64,000 nucleotides of DNA from Viola odorata (lineage: Eukaryota > Streptophyta > Magnoliopsida > Malpighiales > Violaceae). The DNA lies in the NCBI GenBank assembly GCA_963691705.1, contig OY829546.1:34504040-34568039 (forward strand), written 5' to 3'. Shown piece by piece: positions 12,287-23,892 of this stretch. Every line of letters starts with the position of its first letter. Position 1 is the first letter of the stretch. Under the pieces are notes generated by a model. The model worked only from the letters and a program-made list of their open reading frames with translations, was not told the DNA's origin and searched no databases. A program made the position numbers and the translations under genes.

Positions 12287-15011
12287 TCCACTCCATCTTG
12301 AGAAGGATTCGCCCTCGAATCCAGATCAACAACATCCTCGTCACATGCATCAAACAACCTTAAATCAGAAATATTAAAGGTTCCATGAATTGAACCATAC
12401 TCACTTGGAAGGTCTAGGCGGTAAGCGTTGTTGTTGATCTTCTCAACAATTTGAAATGGTCCATCTCCTCTAGGGGCTAATTTTCCACGTCTCTTCTCTA
12501 GAAACCTCTCACGTCTGAGGTGCAGCCACACCCAATCGCCAACTTGGAAGGACACGGTCTTGCGGCCTTCATTGCGCTTGCGCACTAGGCGCTCATTCGT
12601 ACGCTCAATGTTTTGCTTAGCCTTCTCATGTATCCTCTTGATATTTACTGCCCTTTGTTGTCCATCTAAGTTAGAAACATCACTCAAAGGCAAAGGGGTC
12701 AAATCCATGGGAGTAATCGGATTAAAGCCATCAACCACTTCAAAAGGTGAACAATTTGTAGTAGAATGGATTGAACGATTATAAGCAAACTCCATGAAAG
12801 GCAAATGATCAATCCATTTAGACACATGTTTAGTAACTAAAGAGCGTAAAAGGGACCCTACAGTACGGTTAACTACCTCAATCTGGCCGTCGGTTTGAGG
12901 GTGACAAGAAGTAGAATATAGCAATTTAGTTCCAAGGCGACTCCACAACACTCGCCAAAAATGGCTCAAAAATATTCCATCACGGTCACTAACAATACTA
13001 ATAGGCATACCATGGAGGCGGACTACCTCTCTAAAGAATATATTAGCAACCTGAGACGCATCATTAGTATTTTTTACAAGGCAAAAAGTGCGCCATTTTG
13101 GAAAATCGATCCACAACAACAAATATACCATCCTTACCATCCCAAGATTTAGGTAAACCTACAATGAAGTCCATGGACAGATCGGTCCAAGGTTGGGACG
13201 GTACGGGCAGCGGTATAAACTCACCATGACTAGCTAACCGAGATTTTGCCCTTTGGCAAACTACACATCTAGCAATCACACGCACAACATCACGTCTCAT
13301 CTTAGGGCAATAAAAGTATGATTTCGGCATGTCATAGGTTTTATTAATACCAAATTGGCCCATCAATCCACCACTATGTGATTCATGAACAAGTAATTCA
13401 TGCAAAGGACACTTAGGAATGCAAAGGCGCTTGCGCCGAAACAGATAGTTATCATGCGTATAAAATTTCACATCAGCCATGGAATCACAAGTCTTATAGA
13501 TCTCACCAAAATCCAAATCAGTAGGGTAGAGTGGAATTATTTGAGAAAACCCTAAAAATTTGACACTTAATGAAGAGATCAAGGCATACCTCCTAGACAA
13601 TGCGTCGGCTACAACATTGTCTTTTCCTTCCTTGTACTTGATGTGATAAGGGAAAGCTTCCAAGAACTCCAGCCACACGGCATGTCTCCTATTCAACTTC
13701 CCTTGTCCCTTTAGGTATTTGAGGCTTAAGTGGTCGGTGTGCACCACAAATTCCCTCGGCATCAAGTAGTGTTGCCAAACCTCGAATGCCCTAACTAGTG
13801 CATATAACTCTTTGTCATACGTTGGGTAACGTAGCTGGGCATCCTTGAGCTTTTCACTAAAGAAGGCTATTGGTTTCTTCTCTTGTATCAAAACAGCACC
13901 TATGCCGATTCCACTCACGTCGCACTCCAACTCAAATGGCTTGTCAAAGTCGGGAAGGGCTAATACGGGCACGTTGGACAGCTTGTCCTTCAACGCTTGG
14001 AATGCGGCCTCTTGAGGTTCCTCCCACCTGAAATCAACATGTTTCTTAGTTAGGTCATTAAGTGGGGCAGCAAGAGTACTAAAATCACGAATGAAATGAC
14101 GATAAAAGGAAGCTAGGTCGTGAAAGGAGCGGATGCCGCTTGCTATTTTTGGCGTAGGCCACTCCCGGATCGCTTGGACCTTCGCTTCATCCACCTTCAC
14201 ACCATCCTTGCCCACCAGAAACCCTAAAAATTCAACCTGTTCTAAAGCAAAGGAGCACTTGGAGAGTTTAGCATAAAGCTTCTCTTCACGTAAGGTTAGA
14301 AAAATTTCCTTAAGGTGCGAAACATGCTCATGCAAAGATTTGCTATAAACTAAGATGTCATCAAAGTATACAACAATAAATTTGCCTATAAAATGCCTAA
14401 GACCATAGTTCATAAGTCTCATGAAGGTACTTGGGGCATTAGTCAATCCAAACGGCATCACTAACCATTCATACAATCCATATTTTGTTATGAATGTCGT
14501 TTTCCATTCATCACCCTCTTTCATTCTAATTTGATGATAACCGCTCATTAAGTCAATTTTTAAAAAAAATTACACTACCACTAAGCTCATCTAGCATATC
14601 ATCTAAGAGAGGTATGGGGTGATGATATTTTACCATAATTTTGTTGACAACTCGGTAGTCAACACACATTCGCCAAGTTCCATCTTTCTTTGGCACTAGT
14701 AGCACTGGAACGACGAATGGAGACAAGCTTTCTCGGACATATCCCTTGCTAAGGAGCTCATCTACTTGCCTCTGAAGTTCTTTAGTCTCCTCTGGGTTGC
14801 TCCTATAGGCTGGTCTGTTCAGGATAGTCGAACCCGGCATAAAATCGGTTTGGTGCTCTATGCCGTGGATTGAAGGCAAACCGGGCGGCATCTCTTCAGG
14901 TGTTACATCTTCGAACTCCTGCAAAACAGCCAAGATAGAAGAAGGCACAGAAGCTAAAAGATCAAGGTTAGTAGTGCTCAAACAAAAAGATTTAAAGCGA
15001 AGTAAAAGCAA
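11974..15011 (-). pseudogene. pol: CRM-like pol: reverse transcriptase, RNase H, integrase
   Basis: Three overlapping minus-strand frames (15011-14553, 14548-13064, 13140-11974) form one pol broken by two frameshifts, both in homopolymer runs near 14565 and 13080. RT carries VLLVPKKDGTWRMCVDYR and the catalytic YFDDILVYS. RNase H has an FELECD start and a [10 protein letters not shown] segment, then ADALSRRYA. Integrase has a zinc region (CVVCQRAKS retained, one histidine position replaced by Q in GGLMGQFG). Its catalytic set is [14 protein letters not shown] and IEVVNR. The C-terminus continues through ANPSQDGVDDTIP into the 3' LTR. Dead copy, but every domain is recognisable. Confidence 0.88.
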
Positions 15012-15104
15012 AGGGCGATTCTCGCCACAAAACTATTTTTGTAAAATGAGCGCTCGGCGCAAATCTTTTGCTTTCGCATACAAGTTCACTTTCTTTTCTT
15101 TTTC

Positions 15105-15701
15105 TTACCTTTTCTTTTCTTTTTCAGGCTCTTTCTTTTCTGTTTTTAACCCGTGCTCACTTTTTTCACGGGGGCTGTTTTCATTTTTTTCTTTTCTTTC
15201 AAACCTGTGCTCACTTTTTTCACGGGGGCTGTTTTCATCAATTCTTTTGTCTACAAGACATGAGGCCTCAAATTTAGTATAGGACTTCTCTAACCAGAGC
15301 TGGTCCTCAAGCACTTGCTTAGGTGTAAGGGGTGCAAGTGTGAACTTCACTCCTTCCTTCTCAAGCTTGTATCGATTACTTTTTCCTTCGTGAATGGCGT
15401 TGCGGTCGAATTGCCAAGGTCGGCCAAGTAGCACATGCGACGATTGCATTGGGACAACGTCACACCATACTTCATCCGTGTATTTCCCAATAGAAAAGCT
15501 CACCAACACTTGTTTAACCACCCTAAGGCCGACTCCATCATTCATCCTTTGCAAAGTGTACGGCTTGGGATGCTTGACGGCAGATAACCCTAATTTGTGC
15601 ACAAGAAGCATACTAGCACAATTAGTACATGAGCCATTATCAATAATAAGAGAGCATACCTTAGTACCAATGTGGCACCTAGCATGGAATAAGTTCTCCC
15701 T
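15105..15701 (-). pseudogene. CRM-like aspartic protease region
   Basis: The retroviral-type protease motif reads IIDNGSCTN where D-S/T-G is normal, so the active site is altered. A TAA stop just upstream (about 15706) separates it from gag; CAA would restore the usual residue, consistent with a C-to-T change. The region ends with a tandemly duplicated basic linker, ENSPREKSEH repeated (15148-15239), before the link to RT. Confidence 0.7.
15148..15239. repeat. Short tandem duplication in the protease-RT linker
   Basis: The block 'gtgctcacttttttcacggg' plus 'ggctgttttcat' occurs twice, 57 bp apart, encoding a repeated charged decapeptide on the minus strand. Confidence 0.75.
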
Positions 15702-17053
15702 TTATTCCTCCTCACAAGTTTCGGCCCTTGGCTGCACACTCAAATTCCTCCGAACTACTAGGGTAACCGGATCACAAACCCGAGATTCATGACCCGCTGC
15801 CTCTTCTTCCTTACTTTCCTCTTCCGAATCCTCCACCACCTCATAATCATCTTCCGAGTCCATCTCTCCATTGTCCCTAATGATCAGAACTCTTTTGTTG
15901 GGACATTCAGCCTGCTTATGGCCTCGACCACTACACTTAAAGCACACAATGTCTCTTGTAGGCACACGGTTAGTACTAGTAATGGGAACTTTAGAAAGAG
16001 TAGGGTTTGCTGAGTTACCTTTGGTACCATATGAAGGTTTAGATACCTTGGGTGTTTCCTTGTTGTCCTTATTCCCCTTGGACCATGTAGACTTATTCCA
16101 AGTGGAAGTTCGAGACACAAAAGTAGACGGCCTAGAGTAGCCTGCCTTAGCCTTGCGTTGCCTCTCAATCTTCACGGCCATGTGAAGCATCTCCTCCAAA
16201 GTCCTATATTGGCACAACTCTAAGGCGTTAGCTATCTCTGGATTCAGCCCACTCATGAACCTAGACATCTTTGAATCCTCATCCTCTATCACATTAACCC
16301 TAGCCAAAAGAACTTCCAACTCGTTGTGATAGTCATTCACGGTTTTGGACCCTTGGGTAAGCTTTTGTAAACGCTGAAGTTGGTCCTTATGATAGTACGG
16401 TGGAACAAACCTCCTCTTCATTACATATTCTCCCAATTAGTTACGGGTCCTCTCACATCCTCATTCACTTGCTCCCACCAATGGGCAACATATCCAAAAA
16501 ACTCCACGGAAGCTAACCTTATTTTCTTTTCATCCGTGTAGTGGTGACACCTAAAAATCGCTTCCATCTTTCGCACCCAAGTCAAGTATGCCTCGGGGTC
16601 ATCTTTTCCTTCAAAAGGTGGGACCTTGAGCTTGACACTCCCAAGGTGATTGTCAACTCGCTCGCGCTCCTCGCGACGCGGCTGTTCAAAGTTACGGTCT
16701 CGCCTACCAAAGGCGTGTCTGCCGCGCCCATGCGCACCTCCTCAGCGCATTTGGAACCCCCTCGGTCCCGCCATGTGAGGATCCTCCTCATACTCATTTT
16801 CAGAACCATCTAACTCAGGCTCACTGCGCTGGTCGTCGCTCGGTGCAGGTGCATAGGCATCTCGATTCACTCTAGGGTTTAGGTGTTGCACAAAGTGTGC
16901 CTCGGGTGCTTGTGGAACAATATCCTCACTTTCCCTAGCCTCAACCTGCTGCCTCCAAGCTTTCATATCCTGGAGCTGGGCTGCTATGTCTTGCAGTGCC
17001 TTGACTACATCGTTCACAACCGTAGCCTCCTTTGCCGGATTTCCAGACATCCT
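15702..17053 (-). pseudogene. gag: CRM-like gag with CCHC zinc knuckle
   Basis: Starts at ATG 17053 (MSGNPAKEATVVNDVV), just inside the 5' leader. It has the retrotransposon gag core (VPPFEGKDDPEAYLTW, HHYTDEKK, WWEQV) and then FVPPYYHKDQLQRLQ. A C-x2-C-x4-H-x4-C knuckle (CFKCSGRGHKQAEC) follows near 15925-15970. Two stops interrupt it, one near 16740 and one near 16440. A strongly acidic tail leads to the protease. Confidence 0.85.
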
Positions 17054-17883
17054 GAAATTCAAAACAGAAAATTTTCCAAGCTTAAAATTGCCTAAAACTA
17101 ACACTCCCTCACGTGTTTACTCTCGTGTTTGTCTCTATATTAATCTCACAAAATTCCTCAAAGAAAATTGTCCAGATCCTTAATTCAAGATGAACCGACT
17201 CGAAGAATTTTCAAGAAAAAGCTTCCAAAGATACACACAAAGAAAACTAGTGTAGAAAGAAAATTTGAGGTAATATACTCGAACCAATTGCAAAGATCAA
17301 TCAACCAATCAAGTGTACCACAGAGTAGAAAGGCACAGCAGCAATGGAATCAAGGAAAAGCTCAAAATAAACGGATTGAGTCAGTTTACAAACTCAAAAA
17401 CGCTAATGGCATGCGATTAGGGTTTTGAAACTTGTTTTTGCCATAACTTTTGATTCCCAATTCGAAATCCAATGATTCTTTTTGCTATGAGTCACAAATT
17501 CACTCTAGTATTTGATTCTGAAGTTCCTTTCTTTTTTGAATGGTACTGATTTCGCCCCTATTCTGTTTTTTTTTTGACGAAATTGTTTCACTCTTTCTTT
17601 TTTTTTTTTTTTTTGGAATTCAATGCAACTGAAAACACAAATTAACTAAGACACTTTGGGGGACTTTGTTTTTTTTTTGACAATAGTAAAGACCTACAAA
17701 TCATTGAGATTATTTGCACACTAATCGCACACACAAGACACAAATTGACACAAGACAACTAACACACAGCACGCAAGAGAATTGGTGTAGAAGAGAATGA
17801 AGGAATACCAATTCTAACAAAGAAAACGTAATAATTAAACGGATAGATTTACCAAATCGGGATAGCTGAGCTCCGCTACCAAC
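17054..17883 (-). other. 5' leader of the CRM-like element
   Basis: Untranslated, with long T and A runs. It is homologous to the leader pieces at 25290-25581 and 31926-32334. It holds the primer binding site next to the LTR. Confidence 0.7.
17865..17881 (-). promoter_or_regulatory. Primer binding site, variant of the initiator-Met type
   Basis: Read on the minus strand, TGGTAGCGGAGCTCAGC begins two bases after the 5' LTR end. It resembles the common TGGTATCAGAGC site for tRNA-iMet, but differs at three positions in the first 12 bases. The same variant occurs at 32315-32332. Confidence 0.6.
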
Positions 17884-18465
17884 TGATGCGTTCCTTAGTG
17901 GCTAGAACGCTCTCTTTTGATCGTTGTCCAGCGACGAGGGTTTCAATGCGGAATTTAACTCGAAGAAAGCACGTGAATCTCCAAGGTAAGGTGTCCTTGG
18001 CACTCCACGAATGCCCCAATCTTCAAAAGGCTCGGCAGTGGCTTTCGCTGTCCAATGCGGGCTTGTGATTTGGGCTTGTCCAAAATCCTTCGGGTGTTTC
18101 TCCTGATTTTTGGCCTGGACTCCTCTCTTGTATTATAAATGATCATGGCCTGGTCAAAAATGGGAGAAGGGCGCTGGTGGACCTAAAGGTCCGAGGTGGC
18201 CATGTGTAGCCCATCCGTAGGCGCGGGCGCGATGCGGATTAGGGTTACAAGGCGCGACTGGGGCGCGCGCAGGTTGGCTTCCTCCGAGGCTGTCTCTACC
18301 TTCAGTTCCATATGCATGAGGCTGCTGAGTCTCGTCTGCAGGGCTCGGGCCCTTGAACGGGTGATCGAGCCCGTAGGCGACAAAGGGAGGCTTGCGGCTA
18401 CTGCTCTAGGGGTGGTTCGGGACCTTGAGCGGGTGATCGGGCCTGTGGTACTCGGGATCGTATCA
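17884..18465 (-). repeat. 5' LTR of the CRM-like element, internally deleted
   Basis: Same ends as the 3' LTR but only 582 bp. About 540 bp between 'ggcactcca' and 'ttcaaaaggctcgg' are missing relative to 11163-12286. A small duplication around 'cttgaacgggtgatcg' (about 18352-18374) is an extra. Confidence 0.85.
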
Positions 18466-18470
18466 GTAGG

Positions 18471-19650
18471 GTTGTAAAACGTATACCCCTGTGACCTCTC
18501 CGGATGTCCAACAAAATAACAACTAACAGTCCTTAAGTCTAGTTTGCTTTCATCGGGCCTATAAGGCCTTGCCTCTACTGGACATCCCCAAACTTTTAAA
18601 TGCTTTAAGATAGGCTTTCGGCCAGTCCATAACTCATATGGGGTTTTGTTATTCGCTTTTGCTGGTATCCTATTGAGAATGTAGACTGCAGTTCTTAAGG
18701 CATCTCCCAGAGTGATGTAGATAAGGTGGTATTAGCAATCATACTCCTTACCGTATCCTTAAGGGTACGGTTCCTCCTTTCAGATACACCATTCATGTTC
18801 GGAGACCCCGACATGGTGTACTGTGGAACTATCCCACACTCATCGAGAAATTGGGCAAATGGCCCAGGATACTGTTCACCTGATCCATCATATCGACCAT
18901 AGTACTCACCACCATGATCCGATCTGACGACCTTAATAGCCTTTCCGAGTTGATTTTCAACTTCAGCCTTAAAAGACTTGAAAGCGTCCAATGCCTCGTA
19001 CTTTTCCTTTAAAAGGTATAGATATCCGTATCGAGAGAAATCATCTATAAAACTGATAAAGTATCGTTGACCATTCTAGGATGCCATAGGGAATGGACCA
19101 CAAATGTTTGTATGTACCAGTTTTAGAGTTTCTGAACTTCTCTCGGCCTTAAATCGTCTTTTGTTAGTTGTTTTGCCATTTATACACTCGATGCAAACCT
19201 GCTAGTCTGTACGATCGAGTTCACCAAGAATTCCATCTGACACAAGTCGGTCTATTCTCCTCGTGAAGATATGACCAACCGTCTGTGTCATAACCTGAAT
19301 GAATCCTCAGTTGGCAATTTACGCTTTATCCCACGAGAATCGCTAACATAACATTCATTATTGCTATCAACTGTATGCAATAAATATAAGTTATCAGAAT
19401 CAATTAATGCACCAGTTCCAACCAAAGTAGAGTTAAAATAAAGTAGACTTTTATAATTCCCGAATCTGAATGAATAACATTCTTTGTCCAACAAAGAAAA
19501 CGAAATCAGATTCCATCTAAAAGACGGTACATATAAAGTCTCCTTTAACTCTAATATAAAACCAGTACATAAAATTAATTCCAGCGTAGCAATGCCCTCC
19601 ACTGGTACCAGGTCACCTGCACCCATATAGAGAAATCTCTCACTTTCCAT
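18471..19650 (-). pseudogene. Copia protease end and integrase core
   Basis: Minus strand. 19650-19288 carries the pre-integrase part (LKETLYVPSFRWNLISFSLL). The zinc region keeps CIEC near 19200. The integrase core has VRSDHGGEYYG and the second acidic motif in NGVSERRNRTL (18991-18695), followed by ILNRIPAKANNKTPYELW and VWGCPVEARPY up to the gypsy insertion at 18470. Multiple frameshifts and stops. Confidence 0.85.
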
Positions 19651-19699
19651 GGGCTTCTAGTACGTTCTGCACCCATGCAAAGAAACACTTATGTGTTTA

Positions 19700-20282
19700 G
19701 TGGTTCCTGTATCTAACCACTAAGTGTTCTTAGGTACAGAAACTAAAAGGGATTTCGTACTAACAAGAGACAAGGACATACCTTTCTTATCACACCAAGT
19801 TTTATACTTGGCGCAGTCCTTCTTAAAGTGGCCTGCTTTCTTACAGAAAAAAATATTTTGGTCCCTTATGCTCAGTATCTGAGCCCTTATGTTTCTTCTG
19901 AGAACCAGACCCTGCAGTCTCTTTGCCTTTCCTCTTCTTGAAACCAGATGAAGAGGTAGTAGCCAGGTGAGCACTGTCTAAGATCTCTAAAATCTTGCTG
20001 GCACTTTCTTCCTTATCTAGTGAACTCTGCATGGACATATGGACAACACTGAGTATGACCAAACAACAAGCTCTGTTCGATTACTGCCAGTCCTCGAAAG
20101 CCTGGAGTTCCTTATCAGAAATTTTGAGGTCTGGTTCCTCAGGGCAATCCATATAGAGTGCCAGATCCTTATTCATACAGCATAGTGCTGTCTATACCTT
20201 TCTCTTCCATAACTTGAAGTTACTGGAAGATAACAGTGGTACACTGTTCAAATTGGTAGATACCGAGCTTGCTGAGTTCATA
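19700..20282 (-). pseudogene. gag: Copia gag
   Basis: Begins at ATG 20282 (MNSASSVSTNLNSVPLL) and includes the copia gag start motif (SSNFKLWKRK). The zinc knuckle keeps FFCKKAGHFKKDCAKY, with the first cysteine of the C-x2-C pair lost. Stops and frameshifts throughout. Confidence 0.75.
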
Positions 20283-20795
20283 TCTCACAACATTTAATCA
20301 GCTCACTTTAGCAATAAACTTAATGAATAACACATTGATTAAATCAAGAGATTAATTACATGACATTGTGTTTAATCTATGGACTAAAAACACAACTCAC
20401 AATTAATTAACTTGTCATAGTGTGAATTTTATAGCTTGATTCAGTTAAATGTTTGATCTTCCTTTGGTCCAATCAAACACTTGCAATAAATCTTTTAATA
20501 GCTATAAAGCTTGAATTCATCACTATCGTGTTTATAATTTCTACCAAACAATCATCTTCCTTTGGGCCGATAACTATTCGCATGAAATTATGAACACCAC
20601 ACTTGAAATGTCTAACTCGGTAATGTCCGTAGCAGAGGTCACTTTGGTGACTTTACTACTTCTATTAATCGAGTTAGACAAACAAGTTAAGCTCAAAAGC
20701 TTCCTTAGTGTTATTCTAGGACCGATTGTCCACCAAACAGTGGTTGGCAGCTGGGCCGCCAAACACTTTTGTACCGCCACACATAAAAGTTTTTC
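20283..20795 (-). other. Leader of the inverted copia segment
   Basis: Non-coding sequence between gag and the 181-bp tandem repeat. No primer binding site and no remainder of the 5' LTR could be found here, so that part of the element appears to be missing. Confidence 0.5.
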
Positions 20796-21180
20796 CCCAA
20801 CAGTTTTCTTGATAGATCTTCAAAATATGATCCGAAACTGTATCAAACGTTGTCTGAAAATTACGAAATCACTTCCAAAAGACTCGTAATTCACAGATAT
20901 ATAACTTTGAAGAAGAGAGGAAAAACTGAATCCAAACGGAAGACACACAAAAATGGTGTCGAACACAAAAATGTCCCCCAACAGGTTTCTTGATAGATCT
21001 TTGAAATATGATCCGAAACTGTATCAAACGTTGTTCAAAAATTACGAAATCACTTCCAAAAGACTTGTAATTCACATATATACAACTTTGAAGAAGAGGG
21101 GAAAAACTGAATCCAAACAGAAAACACACAAAAATGGCGTCGAACACAAAATATTTCCCCTAACAGTTTTCTTGACAGTA
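20796..21180. repeat. 181-bp tandem repeat, two full copies plus a partial third
   Basis: Copies start at about 20796, 20977 and 21158 with 'ccc(c/t)aacag'. Each full copy contains 'gatccgaaactgtatcaaac', 'cacttccaaaagac' and 'aaaaactgaatccaaac'. The partial third copy runs straight into plus-strand RT, so the array marks the right inversion junction. Confidence 0.85.
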
Positions 21181-22669
21181 CTTCGAACAATGGCGTTTGG
21201 GAGATTGTACCATTGCCTGAGAAGAAGAAATTGATAGGTTGCAAATGGGTTTTCAAAACCAAAAGGGATTCTCAGGGCAATATTGAGAGGTACAAGGCAC
21301 GTCTTGTTGCCAAAGGATTCACCTAAAGGAAGGAATAGACTATAAAGAGACCTTATCTCCAGTTTCATCGAAGGACTCTTTTAGGACTATTATGGCCTCG
21401 GTGGCATATTTTGATCTTGAGCTTCATCAGATGGATGTAAAGACTGCTTTCCTCAATGGGGATCTTGAGGAAGAAATCTACATGAGGCGACCAGAAGTAC
21501 TATCCTCTAACGAGGATAGTGAATTGGTTTGTAGATTAAAGAAGTCTATCGATGGGCTCAAGCAAGCTTCCTGTCAATGGTCCTTGAAGTTCCATAGCGT
21601 TATTACTTCATATGGTTTCGAAGTAAACGCCGTTGAGGACTATCTATATCATAAGTTCAGTGGGAGTAGATTTGTTTTTCTACTGTTATATGTGGATGCC
21701 ATTTTGCTTGCTACTAACGATGTAAAGCTTCTTCAGGATACTAAGGATTTTCTCTCAGATAACTTTGAGATGAAAGACCTTGGGGAAGCTTCTTTTGTGT
21801 TAGGGATTCAGATACATTGTGATCATTCACGGAGTCCCCTTGGATTATCACAAAAAGACATCGATAAAATACTAAAGAGATTTAACATGCAAAATTGTAA
21901 GCCACATGATACTCCTGTATCCAAAGGTGAGAAGTTTAGCCTTGATCAGTGTCCTAAGACAAACTTGGACCGCAAGTTCATGGAGGGTGTACCATATGCT
22001 TCGGCTGTGGGAAGCATCATGTATGCACAGGTTTGCACCCGTCCGGATCTTGCATTCATTGTCGGTATGTTGGGCAGATACCAGAGCAATCCCGGAAGGG
22101 ATCATTGGGTTGCAGCCAAAAGGGTCTTTCGATACCTGCAGAAAATGAAACACTATATGCTCACATACAGGAGATCAAATCAGCTTGAGATCATTGGGTA
22201 TACTGATTCTGATTTCACTGGATGCTAGGATAGCCGAAGATCGACTTCAGGTTATGTCTTTCTTCTGGCTGAAGTAGCCATTTTATGGAAGAGTGCGGAA
22301 TAGTCACTCGTCGCTTCTTCCACTATGGAGGTAGAATTCGTAGCTTGCTACGAGGCATCCAGTCATGCTATATGGCTGCAGAATATGGTTAAGGGACTGC
22401 GAGTTGTCACTGGTATTGAGAGACCTTTGAGGATCTTTTGTGACAACCGGGCTGCAGTGCAGTACTCCAACAGTAATCTGAGTTCGTCAAGGTCTAAGCA
22501 CATTGACATCAAGTTCCTTGCCGTAAAGGAAAGGGTTCAGAGCAATCAAGTTAGCATAGAGTTATTGGGTACAAACGATATGGCTGTGGATCCGCTCACT
22601 AAGGCATTGACACATGTAGCATTTCATGGCCATGTATCGAGCATGGGTGTCATTAAGTTAGATGCATGA
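21181..22669 (+). pseudogene. pol: Copia reverse transcriptase and RNase H
   Basis: Plus strand, starting at NNGVWEIVPLPEKKKLIGCK. RT has MDVKTAFLNGDLEEEIYM and a catalytic motif reading YVDA instead of YVDD, an inactivating change. RNase H follows with YTDSDFTGC, then CDNRAAVQ and SKHIDIKF, ending at the stop at 22667. A frameshift plus stop lies near 21325 (GFT*). Stops at 22226 and 22301 each replace an expected glutamine codon. Clearly dead. Confidence 0.92.
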
Positions 22670-23077
22670 GATTAGTGGGAGTTCGTTTTGTACTATTGTA
22701 ACTTGTATATGTTTTAACTGTGCATTATGTTATTTCACAGTTTATATATAATGATTTTGTTTCATTATATGCTCTGAATATTTGATCTCATAAAGTAAAG
22801 AGGATCAGTTGGAAATTTGACAAGTATAGATCACTTGTATGTTCCATGTTGCACATGCACACTGGATCCATGTCGTTAGTTAGTTAGTACTCGTAATTAT
22901 TATGAGTTTAATTTCTTGGACTGCGATGACTACTCTTTTGATTCTTGCATTAATGAAGCTAATGGATCGGATTGAATTAGACGGATATATGCTAGCATTC
23001 GAGGGTTAACATATGATTTTATGACAAAAGGTGGTACTATAAGGAACGCATATTGTGCAGTTGTCCAAGTGGGAGAT

Positions 23078-23700
23078 TGTTGCGATTTGGACAACGAGAC
23101 TAATGCGTTAGTACCGTTCGTACACGTTGGAACATATGGACGCATATGTTATCTGTGTACCGTCATATAATATATTGTTAACATAAGGTTAATTGGACCA
23201 AATTGATGATCTATTAAAGTTAAGTGGTCCAATCGTCTAATTAAAACAGTGTGGGGGGGGGGGGGGAGTAAATTTGGTGATTGTGCAGATTCTGGATTAA
23301 TTCTGAATTGTTGATGGACCGATTCAGAATTAATAAAAACATTAAGGACGGAATTGATCCCTGGTGGAATTGCTAAAAGGAATTAAATATTTCTCTGTAA
23401 ATTTTAATTAAAGGATAAGTTGCCTTTTCAGTTTTTAAGAGAAGTTGGAAAACTGACGTTAAACCAACTATAAAACTAAGAGGCAACTTACATTAAAAAG
23501 ACAGAAGAATAAAATACAGATCTCTCTTGGTTCTCCATCCAACCCCACATAGCAATCATCCACCAGAAGATCAAGATTCCATAATTTCTTCAATTTCATG
23601 GCATCATCAGGTACGCTTCCGCATTCAGTTAATTTAAATTCATGTAACAATTGAATTATTTTTCGGTCCTGTATTGTTGTTTATATGGTTTAGAACAACA
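23078..23700 (+). repeat. 3' LTR of the copia element
   Basis: Starts TGTTGCGATTTGG after the polypurine tract AAGTGGGAGAT (ending at 23077) and ends about GAACAACA at 23700. It contains a 14-G run (23253-23266). The right end is set by the ATTA match with the left flank, so it is less certain than the left end. Confidence 0.7.
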
Positions 23701-23892
23701 ATTATCTCCTCCAGTTCTAACAATATATGTTTTTCACCTTCATCTTGCTCGCTCGTGGGTATCGAGAAAATATAAATCACGAGATAACCACTACTCACCA
23801 GTTTAAAATAGAGTAATAAGTAAATAATTACGCCTAGCACAACTCATTTTTTGATCAACTTGCAATATTGATCTTCTAGAAATTGAAAAGAA

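Larger units (their letters stand above)
11163..18465 (-). mobile_element. CRM-like Ty3/gypsy retrotransposon, TSD GTAGG
   Basis: Bounded by LTRs at 11163-12286 (3') and 17884-18465 (5'), flanked by GTAGG at 11158-11162 and 18466-18470. Order on the minus strand is LTR, PBS, gag, protease, RT, RNase H, integrase, LTR, so integrase follows RT as in gypsy elements. The RT/RNase H style and a pol frame that runs about 310 bp into the 3' LTR resemble the CRM (centromeric retrotransposon) clade. Frameshifts and stops in gag, protease and pol make it non-autonomous. It sits in the integrase region of the copia element. Confidence 0.85.
10488..23700 (+). mobile_element. Ty1/copia element with inverted gag-pol segment
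   Basis: The right part is ordinary: plus-strand RT/RNase H (21181-22669), polypurine tract and a 3' LTR (23078-23700). The left end is only the first 173 bp of the same LTR in plus orientation (10488-10660). Everything from 10661 to about 21180 (gag, protease, integrase, N-terminal RT) lies on the minus strand. The two pol halves fit together: the minus part stops at residues RDEL and the plus part resumes at NNGVWEIV. This points to one element with a large internal inversion. ATTA abuts both outer ends (10484-10487 and 23701-23704), a likely target duplication. A gypsy element is nested at 11163-18465. Confidence 0.75.

Noticed and set aside
15060..15282. Plus-strand hydrophobic frames (phenylalanine-rich)
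   Set aside because: Mirror of the lysine/glutamate-rich linker coded on the minus strand.
10488..23700. Two independent copia insertions in opposite orientation
   Set aside because: The pol halves are complementary with almost no overlap or gap, both outer ends are the same LTR in the same orientation, and no extra LTR or TSD lies between them.
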